In this document: positions 58,078 through 64,000 of the stretch, piece after piece
Layout of the letters: each line of letters opens with the position of its first letter
Position numbering within the stretch: the first letter of the stretch is position 1
Assembly: GCA_011053005.1 (NCBI GenBank)
Contig: DRHW01000001.1
Coordinates: forward strand, 1 to 64,000
Length of the DNA: 64,000 bases
Direction of reading: 5' to 3'
From: Methylophaga sp.
Lineage (GTDB): Bacteria > Pseudomonadota > Gammaproteobacteria > Nitrosococcales > Methylophagaceae
Position numbers and translations under genes: made by a program
Notes under the pieces: model-generated
The model's input: only the letters and a program-made list of their open reading frames with translations
What the model was told of the DNA's origin: nothing
The model's database searches: none

Positions 58078-58557
58078 GTTTGTACTCCAAAATAATAAAT
58101 ATCACGATGGTTTTCACATCGGTTTGTTTCTGCCATCTTTTCATTTAAAAGTGATAACAACAGATTTATCTGCGGGATAGCCGTTATCAGACACCAGCAG
58201 ATGGATAGATAGTTCCGAATTTAAATGCTATGCCTTTAATTACAATAAAGCAGTCAAATGAATCGCATAAAAGCAGTGGCAGCCTAATATAACAAGCATG
58301 TGTGTCGATGAGAAAAGGCCAGAATTCTATCACTGTTCAAACAAAAATAATTATCTAATTCAGACTACTTCATTGTGTTTTGCTTTACTCAACAAAAACT
58401 AATTTAAAGGTAATAAATTGATTAATAAGCTGTTTGACGGTGATGTTGATATTCATTATTCATCGCAGCAAGCAATAACGTGCTGGATTCTAACAATTGA
58501 TTAAAAATTGGGACTTGATTTATCCGCCAAGGCTATATAAAATGCCGCTTTCTCTTG
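58078..58557. other. intergenic region upstream of tRNA-Val
   Basis: 480 bases without a gene; holds the antiporter promoter and the tRNA-Val promoter. No repeat noticed. Confidence 0.45.
58515..58541 (+). promoter_or_regulatory. candidate promoter of tRNA-Val
   Basis: TTGATT (58515-58520) and TATAAA (58536-58541), 15-base spacer, GC-rich discriminator, 16 bases before the tRNA. Confidence 0.45.
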
Positions 58558-58633
58558 GGGTGGTTAGCTCAGCTGGGAGAGCATCGCCCTTACAAGGCGA
58601 GGGTCACAGGTTCGAACCCTGTACCACCCACCA
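58558..58633 (+). tRNA. tRNA-Val (TAC)
   Basis: Complete cloverleaf: acceptor GGGTGGT/ACCACCC, anticodon TAC at 58591-58593, T loop TTCGAAC, encoded CCA at 58631-58633. Confidence 0.97.
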
Positions 58634-58722
58634 AGACGACTTCTCACACAGTCTCAAAACATCCTAAATACCTTTCAAAGTCAAGCACTCGTCGATATAC
58701 TCATTTGTAACGTATAGATAAC

Positions 58723-58760
58723 AAAAAAGCCGTAATGATTAAGTTCATTACGGCTTTTTT
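58723..58760. terminator. strong bidirectional terminator
   Basis: 16-bp perfect stem AAAAAAGCCGTAATGA (58723-58738), six-base loop, TCATTACGGCTTTTTT (58745-58760). Serves the tRNA-Val transcript on the plus strand and the chemoreceptor on the minus strand. Confidence 0.92.
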
Positions 58761-58816
58761 AAAATGAATAAAAAATAGTTTATGCCTTGATTTAAGCAAT
58801 CATTTGATGAATATAA

Positions 58817-60433
58817 TTAAACTTTAAAACGGCCCATTAAACTGGCTAACCCCTCTGATGACACACTCACTTGCTGCGATAACTCATCACCTTTTAAAAC
58901 TAGATTATTAGCATTTTCTGTTTGTTCACTTAATCCATGAATATTTCTACTAATTTCTTCTGCAACAAATGATTGCTCCTCTGTTGCAGCGGCTGTTTGG
59001 ATCGCCATATCATTAACTCTATCTGACGACGTTTGAATCTCTACAAAGACATTACCAGCCTCTTCAAATGTTACCGCTGTTTCATCAACATTTTTCTTAC
59101 CTTGATTTATAGCCTTGGCTGATTGAATGACAGAAGCCTGTAGCGCACCGATTATTTTATTAATGTCATTCGTACTCTGCTGTGTGCGATTAGCAAGCGT
59201 TCTTACTTCATCGGCTACTACAGCAAAACCACGGCCATGTTCGCCTGCTCTGGCTGCTTCAATCGCCGCATTTAATGCAAGTAAATTTGTTTGCTCAGCA
59301 ACACTACTAATCACCGATAACACCGAAACGATACTATCCGCATTCGCTTTAAGCTCATCAGAGCAATTCAATACGCTATTCATATCTTTGATAAGCAAAG
59401 CGATTTTTTCATTGGAATGACTCACCACCGTCATGCCTTTTTTGGAGAGCTCAGATGTTTTTTCTGCTTCTGCTGCGGAATTTGTGGCGACATTAGCCAT
59501 TTCTAAGTTGGCAGATGCCATTTCCGAGATGGCGACGACAATCGACTCTGTCGCTTCACGAAGTTGGTGGTTGATTGTTTTTGATTTAACCGATGATTCG
59601 GCTAATTGAACAGTTGATAGATTTAATCCCTGTACCTGAGTTAATGATTGCTTGATAATTTGCTGTAGTTTTTCAACAAAACCATTAAAAGCGATAGCAA
59701 GTAGTCCAAATTCATCCTTTGAATTAACCGCAACTCGCGCTGTTAAATCACCATCGCCAGAACTTATTTCATTAATCCGGTTGATTAAGCCATTAATATC
59801 ATCGGTTAGTTTTTTAGGAATCTGATAACTAAAATATAATGCAATTAAAAATACGACGAGAACAATACTTATCGTGATTATAAGTCTTTGTTTAATGTCA
59901 GCCTTTGATTGATTATTTATTTCTTCGAACTTCTGAAGTAACACCTCCCCTCCCAGATTCAAAATCTCCCTCACATTATTAAATGCTTCATTTTCAGCAT
60001 TTTCAATTTGAGGAAAATCATTATCATTAATATCTGTTTTAAGAAGTACAGCTGAAGTCTCTTGCCAGGCTGAAAAAGCTTCATCAAAGTTTGGTAACTG
60101 GCTTTTTATATCGTCATAATCTGAAATATAGCCAAGGAACTTAGCATAACCTTGCGAGACTTGTTGTGTATTTTTCTCGCGGTCAATCTCAAGCTCTGCC
60201 GTATTTCCACGATTAGCTATAATCATGTTAATAGCTTGTCTAGCTTGATATAAATCTCTATCGGCATTCAATATACTTGAATCTGCAGGAACAAAGACAT
60301 CAGCTTGAATGTTAATCAGGTCGCTCTGTTTTTTTAGCATTAAAGAAAACATCACAAGGGTCACTAATAATGCTCCAATCATCAAGGCCATTGGAGCAGA
60401 ACTTTTTAAACGTATGCTGTTGCTTATGTTCAT
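58817..60433 (-). CDS. methyl-accepting chemotaxis protein
   Basis: 538 aa. First membrane helix about 15-34, four-helix-bundle periplasmic domain, second membrane helix about 182-202 ([17 protein letters not shown]-like), HAMP, and signalling domain with [20 protein letters not shown] and [13 protein letters not shown]. Different from the receptor at 346-2046 in the sensor part. Monocistronic, followed by a strong terminator. Ligand unknown. Confidence 0.94.
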   Translation of the reverse strand: MNISNSIRLKSSAPMALMIGALLVTLVMFSLMLKKQSDLINIQADVFVPADSSILNADRDLYQARQAINMIIANRGNTAELEIDREKNTQQVSQGYAKFLGYISDYDDIKSQLPNFDEAFSAWQETSAVLLKTDINDNDFPQIENAENEAFNNVREILNLGGEVLLQKFEEINNQSKADIKQRLIITISIVLVVFLIALYFSYQIPKKLTDDINGLINRINEISSGDGDLTARVAVNSKDEFGLLAIAFNGFVEKLQQIIKQSLTQVQGLNLSTVQLAESSVKSKTINHQLREATESIVVAISEMASANLEMANVATNSAAEAEKTSELSKKGMTVVSHSNEKIALLIKDMNSVLNCSDELKANADSIVSVLSVISSVAEQTNLLALNAAIEAARAGEHGRGFAVVADEVRTLANRTQQSTNDINKIIGALQASVIQSAKAINQGKKNVDETAVTFEEAGNVFVEIQTSSDRVNDMAIQTAAATEEQSFVAEEISRNIHGLSEQTENANNLVLKGDELSQQVSVSSEGLASLMGRFKV

Positions 60434-60673
60434 GACATTTTTTCCTAAAATTAACTTAATTAATACTTACTTAGTTAACGACAAAAGTGTCACAAACTTG
60501 TATAAAAACAGTCTAAAATTTATAAATTAAAAAGATTACTCACAATATAAAGCCAATTATTGCCTTACTAAACGGAATTTTTTTCCGCTTTTTACAAATA
60601 AGAACTGAATTAACCCTATAATTCACTCAATATCATCTATTTCTTAATATTTATAGTCTTGGATGTTTTTAAA

Positions 60674-61237
60674 TTAACGTCTAATGCACAATGCCTCTAC
60701 AATCACTTTGAGCCCTTCAATGGCACGATCAGGATCTTGATCGATTTGTGAACAAATAATAGCGCCATCAATAGCTAAAGCTAAAGCATTCGCCGTGCCA
60801 ACTTTGTTTGCGAATCCATCTAACAGACTCTCAATATGTTTTGTCATGTCCAATTTATGTTGCTGTGAAATCTTGATGATTTCAGGTATCACTTCACCAA
60901 GCTCACCAACACTATTGATAAAGACACATCCACGATATTGTTCAGAGCTAAACCATTCCAGTAAAGTTGGAATTAAGGCATCAACACGATGCCCGTGACG
61001 TTGAATTGATTCAGTGAACCAGTTCATCCAACGTTCATGTCGATAGTTTAAAAAAGCAATAATCAAATCATTTTTGCTAGGAAAGTGACGATAGAATGTC
61101 GCTTTAGTCACTTTAGCTTGCTTGATTATTCGATCAATGCCCGTCGCCCTAACTCCATCAGCATAAAATAAATCATGTGCAGTAAGTAAAATCCGTTCGC
61201 GGGCAGAAAGGTCATTGTCGTGTGTATTTTTTATCAT
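60674..61237 (-). CDS. TetR-family transcriptional repressor
   Basis: 187 aa. N-terminal [23 protein letters not shown], then [20 protein letters not shown] and FPSKNDLI, typical of TetR. C-terminal ligand domain resembles TetR_C_33-like regulators of the AcrR branch. Divergent from the DUF1348 gene; the gap of 85 bases has two near-identical operators at 61249-61264 and 61283-61298, so it likely represses both genes. Confidence 0.93.
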   Translation of the reverse strand: MIKNTHDNDLSARERILLTAHDLFYADGVRATGIDRIIKQAKVTKATFYRHFPSKNDLIIAFLNYRHERWMNWFTESIQRHGHRVDALIPTLLEWFSSEQYRGCVFINSVGELGEVIPEIIKISQQHKLDMTKHIESLLDGFANKVGTANALALAIDGAIICSQIDQDPDRAIEGLKVIVEALCIRR

Positions 61238-61248
61238 GCCGATAATTA

Positions 61249-61264
61249 TAGACAGGTCTGTCTA
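61249..61264. promoter_or_regulatory. TetR operator 1
   Basis: Dyad TAGACAGGTCTGTCTA: TAGACAG/CTGTCTA arms around a two-base centre. Nearly the mirror image of the second site 34 bases away. Confidence 0.75.
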
Positions 61265-61282
61265 CCTTAGCTACAATTCAGG

Positions 61283-61298
61283 TAGACAGACCTGTCTA
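61283..61298. promoter_or_regulatory. TetR operator 2
   Basis: TAGACAGACCTGTCTA, the reverse complement of the first operator. Sits just before the DUF1348 start region. Confidence 0.75.
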
Positions 61299-61322
61299 CT
61301 AATTTTGTTTTTGGAGAGTATT

Positions 61323-61790
61323 ATGGAATCAAAACCACCCTTGCCACCTTTCACTCTTGAAACAGCTATTAAAAAAATTCGTATGGCTGAGGATGCCTGG
61401 AATAGCCGTGACGCCGAACGCGTATCACTTGTTTATACCGAAGATACTTATTGGCGTAATCGTGCAGAATTTATCAGTGGCCGCCAACAAGTGAAAGAAT
61501 TTCTAACCAAAAAATGGCAAAAAGAGCATGATTATCGGCTAATAAAAGAATTGTGGGCATATGACGACAATCATATTGCCGTGAGATTCGCGTATGAATG
61601 GCATGATGATTTAGGCCAATGGTATCGCTCATACGGTAATGAAAATTGGGAGTTTACACCGCAAGGTTTGATGCAACGACGTTTTGCGAGTATTAATGAT
61701 CTGGCTATAGATGAAGCGGAACGAAAATTATTTTGGCCTTTTGGTACACGCCCTGAAGATAGTCCAAGCTTAAGTGATTTAGGTCTATAA
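61323..61790 (+). CDS. DUF1348 (NTF2-like) protein
   Basis: 155 aa from ATG 61323 (GGAGAG upstream). NTF2-fold protein of the DUF1348 family: conserved [32 protein letters not shown] and GNENWEF segments. No function known. Under control of the divergent TetR regulator by context; these pairs are often linked to electrophile or solvent stress. The open frame begins earlier (61215) but crosses the operators and is not the gene. Confidence 0.85.
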   Translation: MESKPPLPPFTLETAIKKIRMAEDAWNSRDAERVSLVYTEDTYWRNRAEFISGRQQVKEFLTKKWQKEHDYRLIKELWAYDDNHIAVRFAYEWHDDLGQWYRSYGNENWEFTPQGLMQRRFASINDLAIDEAERKLFWPFGTRPEDSPSLSDLGL

Positions 61791-61850
61791 CAATATATCA
61801 AACTTAAACAACAGATGACTTAATTGGTACATAAGTTTGAGTGCTCAAAT

Positions 61851-61887
61851 AAAATTAGGGCTGCATCCATTTACGAATAACAGCCCT
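61851..61887 (-). terminator. terminator of Spy-like gene
   Basis: AGGGCTG (61857-61863) with CAGCCCT (61881-61887); on the minus strand followed by AATTTTATTT. Located between convergent genes. Confidence 0.5.
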
Positions 61888-61919
61888 CGATTAAGTGCTA
61901 AGTTAACTATTAAGAGCGA

Positions 61920-62258
61920 CTACTTATGAGCACCATCCTTATGATTGCGATCAGAGCAGTGGCTTTTTTTGGCGTTCTTTTGTTGCTCCAATTGTTTTTT
62001 TTGCTCATCAGTTAGATAACTTTCTATTTTCTTTTTGTTTTCTTCACGCAGTGCTGAGATTTTTTCAAACTCATCTTTTTTAACCGCGGTAATGTTCGTT
62101 TTTTGTTCTTCCGTCAAATTAAGGTTTTTTGCCATACGCTCAACCATTTGTTCTGGGTTGTGGCGTGGTTGTTTCGGAACATTATCACCTGCACGTAGAG
62201 CATTTGATGAAAGAAGTAATGTTGATGCAATCAATGCTGCTGTAAGTATGCGTTTCAT
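61920..62258 (-). CDS. Spy/CpxP-like periplasmic protein
   Basis: 112 aa. Signal peptide ending near residue 23 (LRAGDN), then an LTxxQ-like helical segment (NLTEEQKTNITAV and YLTDEQKKQLEQ) found in Spy/CpxP chaperones, and a Lys/His/Cys-rich C-terminus (HCSDRNHKDGAH) that may bind metal. Placed just after a BaeR-like regulator gene, and spy is a known BaeR target in E. coli. Probably a stress-induced envelope chaperone or metal sensor. Confidence 0.8.
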   Translation of the reverse strand: MKRILTAALIASTLLLSSNALRAGDNVPKQPRHNPEQMVERMAKNLNLTEEQKTNITAVKKDEFEKISALREENKKKIESYLTDEQKKQLEQQKNAKKSHCSDRNHKDGAHK

Positions 62259-62362
62259 TTTGAAGCCTCTTAGTTATTGATAGTCCAGTGATTGTTTTCA
62301 CTGTTGGGTTCACTATACGAGTGCAATGTGCAAACAATATGCAAGGAGCTAGCAACAATATG

Positions 62363-63085
62363 TCATTCGTTATTTTTTTCAACAATGTCATAACGATAAC
62401 CAGCACCATAGACTGAATGTATAAATTCATAGCTAGGAAAATAGTCACTTAAACGTTTTCTCAATTTTTTAATATGACTATCAATCGTACGATCGCTGAC
62501 AATACGATTATCTTTATACATGTTGTCCATAAGATGGTCGCGCGAGTAGATTCTGCCCGGCTCTTTTGCCATCGTCGTTAATAATTGAAATTCAACCGAG
62601 GTCAGTTCACACACTTTATCGCCCACTTTTATTTGCTGGCGATGTGGATCTAGCTCGATTAGTTGCGTTTTATTTGATTGTTCAGAATTGAGATGAATAA
62701 GATTTGGTTCAGTAGCCGTATTTAGCCGGCGAAATATCGCTTTAACTCTAGCGACTACTTCTCTGGGACTAAACGGTTTGCAAATATAATCATCCGCGCC
62801 CAATTCAAGACCAAGCAACCGATCAATTTCATCGACACGTGCTGTCACCATTATGATCGGCACATTAGAAAATTGGCGGATCTCTTTACACAATGTCAGG
62901 CCATCTTTTCCTGGCAACATGACATCTAAAATAACCAGTGACGGTGGATTATTGCTGATCCAATCAATCACTTCATCGCCATGATGAATAAGATGACAGT
63001 CAAAACCTGACTGCTGCAAATAGTCATTCATTAAACTGGCGAGTTTTAGTTCATCTTCAACAATCAGTATCGGTGTTTGAGTCAT
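62363..63085 (-). CDS. baeR: BaeR-like response regulator
   Basis: OmpR-family regulator, 240 aa. Receiver: PILIVEDELKLASLMNDYL, Asp in LVILDVMLPGKDGLTL, MVTAR and ADDYICKPFSPREVVARV, all closely matching the BaeR type; C-terminal winged helix with LTSVEFQLL. Encoded with its kinase on the same strand; the Spy-like gene follows by about 100 bases. Function as envelope-stress regulator is inferred. Confidence 0.88.
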   Translation of the reverse strand: MTQTPILIVEDELKLASLMNDYLQQSGFDCHLIHHGDEVIDWISNNPPSLVILDVMLPGKDGLTLCKEIRQFSNVPIIMVTARVDEIDRLLGLELGADDYICKPFSPREVVARVKAIFRRLNTATEPNLIHLNSEQSNKTQLIELDPHRQQIKVGDKVCELTSVEFQLLTTMAKEPGRIYSRDHLMDNMYKDNRIVSDRTIDSHIKKLRKRLSDYFPSYEFIHSVYGAGYRYDIVEKNNE

Positions 63086-63098
63086 ATTCTGTTACACC

Positions 63099-64000
63099 TT
63101 AAACGGGAAATTGCACATGAATGGCTACGCCGCCCAATGATGAATGTGACGCTGACACCGTGCCGCCATGTCCTTCAACAATGCGTTTGCAAATAGCTAA
63201 ACCAAGACCTGAACCGCCGGTTTCACGGTTTCGTGATTGTTCTGTTCGATACAGATGATCAAATAATTGTTTTAAAGCATCATCGGGCACACCTGGTGCC
63301 GAATCTTCCACCAGCAATCTAATTGCATGTTCATCTTGATGAAGTGACACATGGATCTTTCCACCATGATCGGTATAACGCTCAGCATTAGTGAATAAGT
63401 TATCTAATAATTGATTAATCCGCGTGCTATCAGCCCAAAATATAACGGGTGCAATAGAGTCAAAACTCACATTCAGATCATGTTCATTAAAAATTGATTG
63501 ATAGGCCTGTAATTTATTTTGAATCAAACCCGTTAAATCAATATTGCTTTTACGATAACTTAAACCACCGATATCGGCTTTGCTTAACTCATAAAGATCA
63601 TTGACCAATTTCGTGAGATGGTCGACTTCTTCTTTCATTGATTGAATGCCATCTTGCGATATAGTTCTAACACCATCCAACATCGCTTCAATTTCGCCGC
63701 TTAATATTGCCAAAGGTGTGCGTAATTCATGTGATGTATCGGCCAGCCATCGTTTGCGTGAACTTTCATTTTGTTCCAATGTACGTGCCAGCTCATTAAA
63801 ATCTCGGGCCAATTGACCTAGTTCATCATTACGTTTGCTCGGAAGTTTTAAGGTATATTTGCCTTGCGTTAATTGATTAGTGCCTGCCGTTAATTTTTCA
63901 ATGGGTCTAACAAAATGACGCGCTAACGGAAAAGCAATAATGCCAGCAAGCGCTATAACAATAAGGCTCATCAACCAAAATGCATGACGTTGCTGTTCTA
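63099..64000 (-). CDS. baeS: BaeS-like sensor histidine kinase (partial)
   Basis: Continues past the right edge; the visible part covers the second membrane helix (LIVIALAGIIAFPLARHF), HAMP, HisKA with His in ADTSHELRTPLAILSGEIEA, and HATPase (FTNAERYTDHGGK, GGSGLGLAICKRIVEG). The reading frame stays open to the edge, so the first visible ATG is not the start. 13 bases before baeR. C-terminal end at 63099. Confidence 0.9.
   Translation of the reverse strand, partial: EQQRHAFWLMSLIVIALAGIIAFPLARHFVRPIEKLTAGTNQLTQGKYTLKLPSKRNDELGQLARDFNELARTLEQNESSRKRWLADTSHELRTPLAILSGEIEAMLDGVRTISQDGIQSMKEEVDHLTKLVNDLYELSKADIGGLSYRKSNIDLTGLIQNKLQAYQSIFNEHDLNVSFDSIAPVIFWADSTRINQLLDNLFTNAERYTDHGGKIHVSLHQDEHAIRLLVEDSAPGVPDDALKQLFDHLYRTEQSRNRETGGSGLGLAICKRIVEGHGGTVSASHSSLGGVAIHVQFPV

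Noticed and set aside
61215-61322. Longer start of the DUF1348 gene
   Set aside because: It would place both TetR operators inside the coding region; a good site (GGAGAG) precedes ATG 61323.

Overview
This is an AT-rich chromosomal segment of a gammaproteobacterium. The evidence is the gene order ndk-rlmN-pilW-rodZ-ispG-hisS, the block nadK-recN-fur-bamE, a Coq7-type ubiquinone hydroxylase and a BaeSR two-component pair. Two CheV/MCP-type chemotaxis components, a diguanylate cyclase, a PilZ protein and a marine-type sortase regulatory trio suggest a motile aquatic bacterium. The glycogen gene set with a GH57 enzyme would fit a Thiotrichales or methylotroph relative, but I cannot fix the genus from sequence alone. 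No complete insertion sequence, prophage or CRISPR array is visible.

Layout. 1-3.4 kb: a chemoreceptor and a TSUP-family permease. 3.8-10.7 kb: a tightly overlapping Bat operon (MoxR ATPase, DUF58, DUF4381, two VWA proteins, BatD). 10.7-14.8 kb: bioA, an M23 peptidoglycan peptidase and anmK. 14.8-22 kb: glycogen metabolism (glgC, GH57, malQ and an unexpected gcvH on the minus strand, glgB divergent). 22-27.3 kb: a light/photorepair cluster (phr, MerR regulator, DUF523/DUF1722) facing a TIGR01777 epimerase and hemH, with a near-ideal operator between the two arms. 27.4-34.7 kb: the long minus-strand operon ndk to pgi. 34.9-39.2 kb: nadK, recN, fur, bamE and carbonic anhydrase.

39.2-45.5 kb is the most unusual region. 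A cysteine-free 400-residue protein made of 26 W-Y motif repeats (KWYEAN-like) lies downstream of a small secreted orphan. Upstream of both is a histidine kinase, response regulator and OmpA-like protein that match the PdsS/PdsR/PdsO proteins of the proteobacterial dedicated sortase system. No sortase or sortase substrate is in the window. The repeat gene has its own promoter candidate and two stacked 14-bp terminator hairpins. I regard this as the best candidate for an undescribed system.

45.5-64 kb: a LonB-type protease, PilZ protein, coq7, GGDEF protein, cheV, a transcribable but structurally degenerate tRNA-Leu opposite rnr, tRNA-His, a BON-domain protein, lexA, a glutathione S-transferase, a cation/proton antiporter, tRNA-Val, a second chemoreceptor, a TetR/DUF1348 pair with twin operators, and a BaeSR-Spy envelope-stress module cut by the right edge.
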